Source: Microbacterium trichothecenolyticum (lineage in GTDB: Bacteria; Actinomycetota; Actinomycetes; Actinomycetales; Microbacteriaceae). From it: a stretch of DNA of 64,000 bases. Shown here in pieces: positions 42,635 to 49,889 of this stretch. The notes under the pieces were generated by a model that worked only from the letters and a program-made list of their open reading frames with translations, did no database searches and had not been told where the DNA came from. Within the stretch, counting starts at the first letter, position 1. Each line of letters opens with the position of its first letter. The stretch lies in assembly GCF_000956465.1 (NCBI RefSeq), contig NZ_JYJA01000028.1, forward strand, positions 62,001 to 126,000, given 5' to 3'. A program made the position numbers and the translations under genes.

Positions 42635-43087
42635 ATGCCCCAGCTCTCCCTCCTCCGACTCGCGCCGCAACGCGTTCTCAATAGCGTCGTCGCCGCACTC
42701 CTGCTTCTGACCACGCCTACCCTCGCCCCCGCCAGCACAGCCCCCATCCCGCAGGCGTCTATCGCGCTCGACGACTCCGCCACGGCATCGCAGCTCGCGC
42801 CGCTGCTTCCGGTCAACGTGACGTTCCACGATCGGATGGGCACCGCCGTGTTCGCGCAGCTGCCCGCGCCCCTCTCCACCGACCACGCCACCCCGATGAA
42901 CGACTACCGCGCCGGCGACGTCGCGTACGTCACCGCCGAGCAGAGCATCGTCGTCTTCCTCACCGACGGGACCGCGGTCCCCGACCACGGCCTCACTCTC
43001 CTCGGCCACCTCACCGCCGGACTGGACGAACTCGTCGACTGCGCACGAGACTGCGCTGTCGAACTTGTGGCCACCAGAACCGGCTGA
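42635..43087 (+). CDS. Exported cyclophilin-like fold protein
   Basis: A 150-residue protein with a signal peptide (about residues 1-40, ALLLLTTPTLAPASTA) and a compact beta domain: VNVTFHDRMGTAVFAQL, PAPLSTDHATPMNDYRAGDV, AYVTAEQSIVVFLTDG and LTLLGHLTAGLDELV. The GD(V/I)AYxxxxxxxxIF core is that of the 'cyclophilin-like fold' family of small proteins. Catalytic prolyl isomerase activity is not expected. The regulator transcribed divergently probably controls it. Confidence 0.75.
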   Translation: MPQLSLLRLAPQRVLNSVVAALLLLTTPTLAPASTAPIPQASIALDDSATASQLAPLLPVNVTFHDRMGTAVFAQLPAPLSTDHATPMNDYRAGDVAYVTAEQSIVVFLTDGTAVPDHGLTLLGHLTAGLDELVDCARDCAVELVATRTG

Positions 43088-43491
43088 CGCCCGGCCCGAC
43101 AACGCCCGACCACGGCTGCAACCCGCCCAGCCCCGCGGCCGAGTCGATAGTGCGACAGCGGAGCCTAACCGTGCAGGCGCCCGCATGGGGATCGAGTACG
43201 AGCGCCGCATGCGTGCGGACGAGATGGTCACGGTAGTCCGCCGGCCCAAACTTCGGCCTCGCTCCGACAATCAGCCGATCGGGCGGGGCGGGGCGACGTA
43301 GTGCCCGGCCGAGCGATTGCTAAGTAGAGCTCCTAGCGCAGCGGAGAGCGGAGTCTGCAAAAAGCGAATGGCGGGAACGGAGTCGTCCCGGGTCCGCTAC
43401 ATTCTTGCCGTCCGGAGAGGCGGCCCGTTACCGCGTCCAGCAGCGTGCGCCTGAAGTCACGTTGTACCGCCGACAGCAGGCGAAGTTCGCA
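43088..43491. other. 404 bases without a recognisable gene
   Basis: Lies between cargo and the integration module. Short frames (for example 43065-43301 plus) have biased composition and no protein-like segments. GCTAAGTAGAGCTCCTAGCG around 43318-43337 contains an AGAGCTCCT stretch, and an AAAAAGC tract follows at 43359, which makes the base composition locally less GC-rich. No terminator or promoter is argued. Confidence 0.4.
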
Positions 43492-43719
43492 TCAGTCCTG
43501 CTCGGCACCCGCCGCGGAGGCGGCGAGCCACTCCTCGAGTTCGTCGAGGGCGTAGACGACCTTGCGGCCGAGCTTGAAGTACTTCGGGCCCTTGTGCTCG
43601 TAGCGCCACATCGCGAGCGTGCCCTTGGTCACGCCTGGCAGCAGGGCGACGACCTGTTCTGGACTCAGCAGTTCATGAGCTTGGCTGAGCCGTCGCCGGC
43701 GAGAGTCGCCATGATCCAC
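43492..43719 (-). CDS. Excisionase-like helix-turn-helix protein (frame possibly disrupted)
   Basis: LLSPEQVVALLPGVTKGTLA, MWRYEHKGPKYFKLGRKVVY and ALDELEEWLAA make a MerR-like winged helix of the excisionase (Xis/AlpA) type, which bends att DNA during excision. With GTG at 43719 the product has 75 residues. However the best ribosome-binding site, AGAAGGAG, serves an ATG at 43712 in another frame that gives MATLAGDGSAKLMNC and a stop; adding one C in AACTGCTG would fuse the two into a normal excisionase start. It is therefore either GTG-started or a one-base-deletion pseudogene. Confidence 0.7.
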   Translation of the reverse strand: MDHGDSRRRRLSQAHELLSPEQVVALLPGVTKGTLAMWRYEHKGPKYFKLGRKVVYALDELEEWLAASAAGAEQD

Positions 43720-43810
43720 TCCTTCTGTGTAATACAGAACGTGTTTGACATCAGTGCACGCCTCAACGAGACTGCTCGTCAACGGGAAGCTGTGAAATAG
43801 CGCCGTGCAC

Positions 43811-44398
43811 ATGCAAGATCGAGACGTGATCAAGGTGACAACGCTGGGCGGGTCGAAGATGACCGAGAAGGCGATGACCGAGCAAATCGGCGACTCTCTT
43901 CGGATCGCTCCAGCGTTCGTCGCGTCCATCGTGAGCGATGAGTCTGGCATCGAGACGACGCTCGAGGCTCAATATCACCGGGAAGAGGGTCGCTACGTCG
44001 TGACGTCGATTCTCAACAACGCTGTCCGTGACGATTTCGACCCGGAGGCGCTGCGGCGCACGGCGGTGTCGCCGATTCTCCAGACGGCGGTTCCTTGGTG
44101 CATGGCGATCGACCTTGAGCGCTGGATCACCGTGGGCGATCTGACCGAGGGTGAAGGCCGGATGATTCCGGATTACATGGCGCGAGAAGTCGTCAAGCGC
44201 GGCGCGGGTCAGGTTCGAATGGAAGTCATCCAGATCATCTACGGAGCCGCGGCTCTTGCGGGGCTTCCGCCCGTGAAGGCCGTGCAGCGGGAGATTGAGG
44301 TGCCGCATCGCACGGCGTCCGACTGGATCATGCGAGCGCGCAAAGATGGGTGGCTCGAGGGTATGAACTACGCGGTCGGCCGGCAGGCGGAGGGGTGA
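43811..44398 (+). CDS. Unidentified island protein (possible replication or regulatory role)
   Basis: A 195-residue soluble protein with no family recognised. The first half (MTEKAMTEQIGDSLRIAPAF, LEAQYHREEGRYVVTSILNN) is followed by a helical second half in which GLPPVKAVQREIEVPHRTAS with DWIMRARKDGWL looks like a helix-turn-helix with recognition helix, as in homeodomain-like phage and ICE regulators. It sits between the excisionase and integrase genes, transcribed toward the integrase. TTGACA at 43745-43750 may be its -35. A GTG at 43805 is an alternative start. Confidence 0.6.
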   Translation: MQDRDVIKVTTLGGSKMTEKAMTEQIGDSLRIAPAFVASIVSDESGIETTLEAQYHREEGRYVVTSILNNAVRDDFDPEALRRTAVSPILQTAVPWCMAIDLERWITVGDLTEGEGRMIPDYMAREVVKRGAGQVRMEVIQIIYGAAALAGLPPVKAVQREIEVPHRTASDWIMRARKDGWLEGMNYAVGRQAEG

Positions 44399-44405
44399 CC
44401 GCGAC

Positions 44406-45197
44406 GTGGGCAGCGTCCACCCGTACGAGACCGCGAACGGCGCTAAGCGCTACCGCATCTCATACCGGCGTCCGGACCCTCGCAGACCTCGGAGCGAGGC
44501 TTCAAGACCAAGCGGGACGCCGAGCTGCGCTCGTGGAGTTGGAACTCTCCAAGTCTCGCGGTGAATATGTCAACCCGACGCACGCTCGCGTCACGGTCCG
44601 CGACCTCGGCCGCGAGTGGCTGACGCAGAGAGAGGGCGTGCTGAAGCCGTCGTCGGTGAGACCGTTGCATTCGGCGTGGAAGAAGCACGTCGAGCCGCAA
44701 TGGGGGAGTAGGACGCTCGCCAACAACCGGCACTCGGAAGTGCAGGCCTGGGTGTCCAGCATCGCCGGGGGCTCCACGACAGTTCGTCGGGCGCATGGAA
44801 TCCTCGCAGGCATCCTCGACGCGGCCGTGAGCGACCGGCGAATAGGCCGGAACGTCGCGCGCGATGTGAAGCTGCCATCGAAGTCGCGAGCCGCCGCTCG
44901 GCACTACCTGACTCATCAGCAGGTGCAGCTGCTCGCTGACAAGGCCCGACACCCGACCCCGGTGCTCTTCCTCGCCTACACGGGTCTGCGATGAGGCGAG
45001 GCGACCGCGCTGCGCGTCCGCCATCTCGATCCGGCTCGGCGCCGGGTGAAGGTCGAAGAGAACGCTGTGCTCGTCTCGTTCGAGGTGCACGTGGGCACGC
45101 CGAAGACGCACCGGTCGCGGTGCGTCCCATATCCCGAGTGTCTGGCGACGCCACTTGACGCACTAGCCGCCGGCAGATGTTGTCAAAGTGTTGACAC
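44406..45197 (+). pseudogene. Tyrosine integrase, degenerate and 3'-truncated
   Basis: The first frame reads VGSVHPYETANGAKRYRISY, typical for the arm-binding start of actinobacterial phage integrases. It then passes to a second frame (SERGFKTKRDAEL) and a third (LVELELSKSRGEYVNP, the SAM-like core-binding domain with LKPSSVRPLHSAWKKHVEPQ). In the catalytic domain AYTGLR is followed by TGA where Trp is expected, then GEATALRVRHLD continues. The frame runs into the right attachment repeat before the HxxR box and nucleophile Tyr. Two frame changes, one nonsense codon and a missing active site make it inactive. Confidence 0.85.
45181..45196. repeat. Inverted repeat next to the right attachment site
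   Basis: TGTCAA-AGTG-TTGACA is a perfect six-base inverted repeat immediately left of the 95-bp attachment repeat. A similar but shorter pair, CTTTG-TCGT-CAAAG, abuts the left copy (31722-31735). These could be integrase or excisionase arm or core sites. Confidence 0.4.
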
Positions 45198-45292
45198 GAG
45201 AAAGGGATCGAGAGTCCTGATGACTCTCGATCCCTTGTCCCGACTGGTGCCCCCGACAGGAATCGAACCTGCGACCTTTGGTACCGGAAACC
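45198..45292. repeat. Right attachment repeat (tRNA side)
   Basis: This 95-bp repeat covers the tRNA-Arg sequence from about position 29 to the CCA end plus the terminator hairpin. It equals 31735-31829 except for G at 45280. The cross-over lies somewhere inside it, and integration rebuilt a complete tRNA. Confidence 0.92.
45202..45236 (-). terminator. tRNA-Arg terminator
   Basis: AAGGGATCGAGAGTC pairs perfectly (15 bases) with its complement across a CTGAT loop, eight bases beyond the tRNA CCA end on the minus strand. A short T-rich run (TTTCTC) follows the stem on that strand. The same hairpin is duplicated in the left attachment repeat. Confidence 0.8.
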
Positions 45293-45320
45293 AACGCTCT
45301 ATCCCCTGAGCTACGGAGGC
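45245..45320 (-). tRNA. tRNA-Arg (anticodon CCG)
   Basis: Read on the minus strand, the 76-base sequence folds as a full cloverleaf: acceptor GCCTCCG/CGGGGGC, D-arm GCTC/GAGC, anticodon stem TTGGT/ACCAA with loop TTCCGGT (anticodon CCG, decoding CGG), a five-base variable loop, and T-arm GCAGG/CCTGT with TTCGATT. CCA is encoded. It is the integration target of the island to its left. Confidence 0.96.
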
Positions 45321-45364
45321 GTGCCGATCGAGACTACCATCCAGGCGCAGGTCGCCCGGCCACC

Positions 45365-46189
45365 TCAGGGCGCCGGGGGAGTGTCGTCGAGCGGTGCGTC
45401 GGCGACGATCGCCGGCTGCTGCTCCATGCGTTCGATCGCCGTCGCGACGCGGTCGGCGAGGTAGGCATGGCCGCCGGTCGAGGGGTGGTCGCGCCCGATG
45501 GGGCCGGTGTCGATGACATCGAGGTAATTGGCCTCGGTGATCCAGTCCTCGCTGATGGGGGAGATGTACCACCAGCCGCGTGCGCCGGCGAGCTCGCTGA
45601 GGGCGGCGTCGATCTTGCGCGTCGCGTCCTCTACCGGCAGCACCTGCGGCGACGGACCGAGGACCACGATCTCGGCGTCGGGGTAGCGGGCCTCGAGGGC
45701 GTCCCACGCGGCGGTGACGGCATCCCGGTATCCGGCCGGATAGAGCTTGCGGTCGTTGATCGACCCCTCGACGATGATGACGTCGGGGTCGAGGGACGGA
45801 TCCAGCGCGCCGATGCGCTCGCCGTAGGCGGGGCCGTCAAGTCCGGGCTTGAGGTAGCCGCTGCCGCGCACGCCGTCCACGACGGTCTCGACGCCGAGCT
45901 CGTCGGCGAGGAGGTACGCGAAGCCGAGCGTCGGCACGGTCGCGGCCGAGCCGTAGACCCACGAGTCCCCGAAGACGAGAACACGCGCGTCGTCTTCCAA
46001 CACCAGGGGAGCGGGAGGGACGGATGCTGCGACCGCCGGCTCGCCCTGGGCGACCGCCGCCGGCGCCACCGGTTCGGGCGCGCCCCACGGACGCAGAACG
46101 GCCACCGCGCACACCGCAGCGACGGCCAGCGTGGCGCTCACCAGGGGCAGCCACAGCTTCCGGGCTCGGGTACCGCCGGGCGCGTGCAT
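45365..46189 (-). CDS. SGNH/GDSL hydrolase, membrane-anchored or secreted
   Basis: A 274-residue esterase-like protein. One hydrophobic segment (residues 11-33) serves as signal or anchor, followed by a proline/alanine linker. Block I is VLVFGDSWVYG with catalytic Ser76; block III is VEGSINDRKLYPAG; the Asp-His pair lies in DHPSTGGHAYLADRV. SGNH enzymes hydrolyse esters on lipids, cell-wall glycans or acylated sugars. The start at 46189 is preferred because TACCCT lies exactly six bases upstream (leaderless); ATG 46207 is an alternative. Confidence 0.85.
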   Translation of the reverse strand: MHAPGGTRARKLWLPLVSATLAVAAVCAVAVLRPWGAPEPVAPAAVAQGEPAVAASVPPAPLVLEDDARVLVFGDSWVYGSAATVPTLGFAYLLADELGVETVVDGVRGSGYLKPGLDGPAYGERIGALDPSLDPDVIIVEGSINDRKLYPAGYRDAVTAAWDALEARYPDAEIVVLGPSPQVLPVEDATRKIDAALSELAGARGWWYISPISEDWITEANYLDVIDTGPIGRDHPSTGGHAYLADRVATAIERMEQQPAIVADAPLDDTPPAP

Positions 46190-46195
46190 AGAGAG

Positions 46196-46201
46196 AGGGT
46201 A
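46196..46201 (-). promoter_or_regulatory. Leaderless promoter -10 box (TACCCT) of the SGNH gene
   Basis: On the minus strand TACCCT is followed by CTCTCT and ATG 46189. There is no purine-rich ribosome-binding site; the pyrimidine run makes leadered initiation unlikely. Confidence 0.55.
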
Positions 46202-46350
46202 AGTCATGCATCGACGAGGTCTTCCCCCAGGCCGTGAACTGGGGAAAAGAGGGCCGTGATCCTGAGGGTTGGAACCGCTTCCAGAACACTCGCAGCAAGA
46301 GGTTGTCAACCCCGCGCGAGCGAGCCCCCGCGGCATGCGAGGATACTTCG

Positions 46351-47205
46351 GTGCAACGCGTCGTGACCGCTGAGATGGACCTCGAATTGGGGGCATCCGT
46401 CGACCTCATCTTCCAGATCGCAGCCGCTCAGGCGGTGCCGATCTCGAGTGAGCATCTGACGTTCACCCAGGGCGATCGCGTGTACACCCCGACCGAGATC
46501 GTCGACCAGTCGGGAAGCAGGCTGCACCGCCTGACGGGCGAGCCCGGGCACCTCGAGATCCGTTACGAGGCGACCGTCGACGGGCAGGCCGCGAGCAACC
46601 GCACGAGCGATCTCGAGGCCATCACGTACCTGCGCCCGAGCCGTTACGCGCAGTCCGACGAGGTGTTCCAGCAGGCCCGCCGCCAGTTCAAGGGACTGTC
46701 GGGCCACGACCTCATCGCGGCCGTGTCGGAGTTCGTCTCCACGAGCACCACGTACACGCCGGGTCTCAGTCAGGGCACCGACAGTGCGGTCACGACGCTC
46801 ATGACCGGCCAGGGCGTCTGCCGCGACTACGCGCACGTCGTCATCGCCCTGCTGCGCGCGATGGACATGCCGGCCCGCTATGCCGCGTGCTTCGCGCCGG
46901 GGCTGCGCCCGATGGACTTCCACGCCGTCGCCGAGGCGTATCTCGACGGCGCCTGGTATGTCATCGACGCGACGCGTCTCGCGAACCGCAACTCGCTGGT
47001 GCGCATCGCGACAGGTCGCGATGCCGCTGACTGCGCGTTCCTCAGCTACCACGGCGGCTACGTCGGCCTCAAGCGCCTGCGCGTCGACGCGTGGGTCGTC
47101 CCCGAGGCCGCGACCCTCGACGGACTCGACACCCTGCCCGAAGTGCTGCCCGAGGCATCCGATCCCGCTGCCGACGACTTCGGCGCGCTGGTGCAGATCT
47201 CCTGA
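46351..47205 (+). CDS. Transglutaminase-like domain protein
   Basis: A 284-residue protein with an N-terminal beta domain (MDLELGASVDLIFQIAAAQ) and a transglutaminase/protease-like core: FVSTSTTYTPGLSQGTDSAV, the Cys motif GQGVCRDYAHVVIALLRAM, then MDFHAVAEAYLDGAWYVIDA with His and Asp completing the triad. Bacterial members are usually amidases or peptidases rather than cross-linkers. GTG at 46351 is selected because it has GAGG at eight bases; the upstream frame looks non-coding. Confidence 0.87.
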   Translation: MQRVVTAEMDLELGASVDLIFQIAAAQAVPISSEHLTFTQGDRVYTPTEIVDQSGSRLHRLTGEPGHLEIRYEATVDGQAASNRTSDLEAITYLRPSRYAQSDEVFQQARRQFKGLSGHDLIAAVSEFVSTSTTYTPGLSQGTDSAVTTLMTGQGVCRDYAHVVIALLRAMDMPARYAACFAPGLRPMDFHAVAEAYLDGAWYVIDATRLANRNSLVRIATGRDAADCAFLSYHGGYVGLKRLRVDAWVVPEAATLDGLDTLPEVLPEASDPAADDFGALVQIS

Positions 47206-47251
47206 CCTCGCGCGGGGGCGGAGCGGGTCGCGCCCGTAGACTTGACGGGCT

Positions 47252-48919
47252 ATGAATCCCGAAGCCCTCTCCGCCGCCCTGCTCGCCGTCGTCGCCCCGC
47301 TCGCGGAGGCGCGACGACCCGGTGCGGCCGAGGGGCTCACGGTCGCCGATCTGCCGCTCGAGCGGCCCAAGAACCGTGACCACGGCGACTGGGCTTCGAA
47401 CGCGGCGCTCAAGCTCGCGAAGGCCGTCGGCGCGAACCCCCGGGAGTTCGCCGCCGACATCGCGGCCGGTCTCGCGCAGGTCGACGGTGTCGCCGATGTC
47501 GAGGTCGCCGGTCCCGGCTTCATCAACATCCGATTGGATGCCGCCGCCGCCGGTGCGCTCGCGAAGACCATCGTCGACGCGGGCGCGGCGTTCGGAACGA
47601 ACGAGTCGCAGCGCGGCAACACGATAAACCTCGAATTCGTCAGTGCGAACCCGACGGGTCCGATGCACATCGGCCACACCCGGTGGGCGGCGCTCGGCGA
47701 CTCGATGGCGCGACTGCTGCTCGCGAGCGGTGCGACGCTCGTCCGGGAGTTCTACGTCAACGACGCCGGCGCGCAGATGGACCGGTTCGGCCGCTCGGTG
47801 CTCGCCGCCGCAAAGGGCGAGCCGCCCCCCGAGGACGGCTACCCGGGTTCTTATATCGACGACCTCGCGCACCGTGTCCTCTCGGCGGTGCCAGAACTGC
47901 TGACGCTGCCGGAGGACGAGCAGCTGAGGATCGCGCGCGACCGCGCCTACGAGCTGCAGCTCGGCGACCTGCAGTCGTCGCTCGAGAAGTTCAACGTGCA
48001 CTTCGACGTCTTCTTCAGCGAGCGCACGCTGCACGCGAAGGGATCGGACGGCGAGCCGAGCCTCGTGGACGAGGCCGTCGACCGCCTGCGCGAGCAGGGC
48101 CACGTGTTCGACGACGAGGGCGCCGTGTGGGTGCGCACCACGGACTTCGGCGACGACAAGGATCGCGTCATCCGCCGCTCGAACGGCGAGTACACCTACT
48201 TCGCGGCCGACGCGGCGTACTACCTCAACAAGGGCGATCGCGGCTTCGCGCACAAGATCTACCTGCTCGGCGCCGACCACCACGGCTACGTGCACCGCCT
48301 CAAGGCGCTCGCGGGCGCGGCCGGCGACGACCCCGAGAAGGACATCGAGGTGCTCATCGGGCAGCTCGTGTCCGTCAACGGCGCACGGCTCTCGAAGCGC
48401 GCGGGGAACATCATCGAGCTCGACGACCTGCGGGACTGGATCGGCACCGACGCGCTGCGCTATTCGCTCGCGCGCTACCCCGCGGACTCGCCGCTCACGC
48501 TCGACCCCGAGATCCTGCGCAAGCGCACCAACGACAACCCCGTCTTCTACGTGCAGTACGCCCACGCGCGCACGCACAATGTGGCGCGAAACGCCCACGG
48601 TTCGGGCGTCGACCGCTCCGAGTTCGCCCCCGAGCTGCTGACCCACGAGACCGAGTCGGCTCTCCTCGGCGCGCTGCAGGAGTTCCCGCGTATCGTGGCG
48701 TTCGCCGCCGAGGTGCGTGAGCCGCACCGCGTCGCGCGATACCTCGAGGAGCTCGCGGGGCTCTACCACCGCTGGTACGACAACTGCCGCGTGATCCCGC
48801 TGGGCGACGAGCCGGTCGAGCCGGTGCACCGCACCCGTCTGTGGCTCAACGACGCCACCGGCCAGGTTCTGCGAAACGGGCTCGATCTCCTGGGTGTCAC
48901 CGCACCGGAACGGATGTAG
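47252..48919 (+). CDS. argS: Arginyl-tRNA synthetase
   Basis: A 555-residue class I synthetase charging tRNA-Arg. The HIGH motif is in [20 protein letters not shown], the KMSKS-equivalent is ARLSKRAGN, and the anticodon-binding DALR domain ends the protein ([20 protein letters not shown]). The N-terminal Add-1 domain (1-110) is present. TAGACT with nine bases to the ATG is the likely -10 (47237-47242). The enzyme charges, among others, the tRNA-Arg(CCG) 2 kb to the left. An LmeA-like gene starts two bases after its stop. Confidence 0.97.
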   Translation: MNPEALSAALLAVVAPLAEARRPGAAEGLTVADLPLERPKNRDHGDWASNAALKLAKAVGANPREFAADIAAGLAQVDGVADVEVAGPGFINIRLDAAAAGALAKTIVDAGAAFGTNESQRGNTINLEFVSANPTGPMHIGHTRWAALGDSMARLLLASGATLVREFYVNDAGAQMDRFGRSVLAAAKGEPPPEDGYPGSYIDDLAHRVLSAVPELLTLPEDEQLRIARDRAYELQLGDLQSSLEKFNVHFDVFFSERTLHAKGSDGEPSLVDEAVDRLREQGHVFDDEGAVWVRTTDFGDDKDRVIRRSNGEYTYFAADAAYYLNKGDRGFAHKIYLLGADHHGYVHRLKALAGAAGDDPEKDIEVLIGQLVSVNGARLSKRAGNIIELDDLRDWIGTDALRYSLARYPADSPLTLDPEILRKRTNDNPVFYVQYAHARTHNVARNAHGSGVDRSEFAPELLTHETESALLGALQEFPRIVAFAAEVREPHRVARYLEELAGLYHRWYDNCRVIPLGDEPVEPVHRTRLWLNDATGQVLRNGLDLLGVTAPERM

Positions 48920-48921
48920 CA

Positions 48922-49740
48922 ATGGCCAGAGGCGATGCGCAGGCGACCGAACCGATCCCCGACGGGACGCTGTCGACGGCACCGGCGCAGCCGCGCCGTG
49001 TGTGGCCGTGGATCGTGGCGTTCGCGATCGTCGCCGTGCTCGCCGTGGCCGCGTGGTTCGCCGCCGAGGCGATCGCCCGGCAGATCGTGACCGGCGTCGT
49101 CCGCGATCAGGTGCGCACCCAGCTGTCGCTGCCTGCCGACCACCCGGTCGACGTCGACGTCGCCGGCGCCGTCATCCCGCAGCTCATCTCGGGCTCGCTC
49201 GACGACCTCACGATCGCCTCCGACGATGTCACGCTCGGCGGTGTGAGCGGCGATGTCACGGTGACGGCACATGACGTCGCGGTGCGCGGCACGGGCGAGA
49301 TGAGCGGCGCCACCGCGACGGTCTCGCTCGACGAGTCGCAGCTGCGCACGCTGCTGGCGACGGTCGAGGGCTTCCCCGCCGACACGGTGGGCCTGGCCGC
49401 GCCGAACGTGACCATGTCGCTCGACCTGCAGCTGTTCGGCGTGTCCGTCCCCGTCGGCGTCGCCCTGGCACCATCCGCGGCCGACGGCGCGATCGTGCTG
49501 GCGCCCGCGGCGCTCCGCCTCGGCGAGTCGGAGGTGACCGCCGATGCGCTGCGCAGCCAGTTCGGGAATCTCGCCGACATCGTCCTGCGCGAGTGGAACG
49601 TGTGCATCGCGCAGTACCTGCCATCCGGAGTGACCCTCACCGCCGTCGAGGTGACCGGCGACGCGCTCGTCGCCGACTTCGACGTCGACGGGGCCATCGC
49701 GACCGATCCGGCGCTTCAGGAGAACGGCACCTGCGCCTGA
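48922..49740 (+). CDS. LmeA/DUF2993 family phospholipid-binding protein
   Basis: A 272-residue exported or anchored protein: a cytoplasmic tail, one membrane segment (WPWIVAFAIVAVLAVAAWFAA, about 28-48), and an extracellular beta domain with ISGSLDDLTIASDDVTLGGV. The LPADHPVDVDVAGAVIPQLI to SGSLDD region is typical of LmeA, which in mycobacteria binds phospholipid and supports lipomannan elongation. Its role in Microbacteriaceae is unknown. Tightly linked after argS. Confidence 0.8.
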   Translation: MARGDAQATEPIPDGTLSTAPAQPRRVWPWIVAFAIVAVLAVAAWFAAEAIARQIVTGVVRDQVRTQLSLPADHPVDVDVAGAVIPQLISGSLDDLTIASDDVTLGGVSGDVTVTAHDVAVRGTGEMSGATATVSLDESQLRTLLATVEGFPADTVGLAAPNVTMSLDLQLFGVSVPVGVALAPSAADGAIVLAPAALRLGESEVTADALRSQFGNLADIVLREWNVCIAQYLPSGVTLTAVEVTGDALVADFDVDGAIATDPALQENGTCA

Positions 49741-49889
49741 GCGGCCGCAGGGCGTCACACGGCGCAGGCCTCCGGAGTCGTGTGCCCTAGACTGCTACCA
49801 CCGCCAGGCGCGTGACCCCCTCCGGCCTGGCAGAGCCGCACCCGGACTCCCGGACGGCCAGCGTCGAAGCTCCCACCGATTGGTCCACC

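Larger units (their letters stand above)
31735..45292. mobile_element. Integrated island at tRNA-Arg(CCG), immobilised
   Basis: A 13.5-kb element bounded by 95-bp direct repeats (31735-31829 and 45198-45292, one mismatch at 31817/45280). The right repeat is the 3' part of an intact tRNA gene and its terminator; the left is the duplicate displaced on integration. The element carries a degenerate tyrosine integrase beside the tRNA, an excisionase-like helix-turn-helix gene, a replication/regulator-like unknown gene, possible relaxase remains and unrelated cargo. At least five of its genes are broken, while no gene of the flanking core shows frameshifts, so it is an old insertion in decay. The tRNA promoter and 5' half come from the chromosome to the right. 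Confidence 0.88.

Noticed and set aside
43065..43301. 78-codon plus frame after the cyclophilin-like gene
   Set aside because: Composition is Arg/Pro/Ala-rich like shadow frames and there is no start signal.
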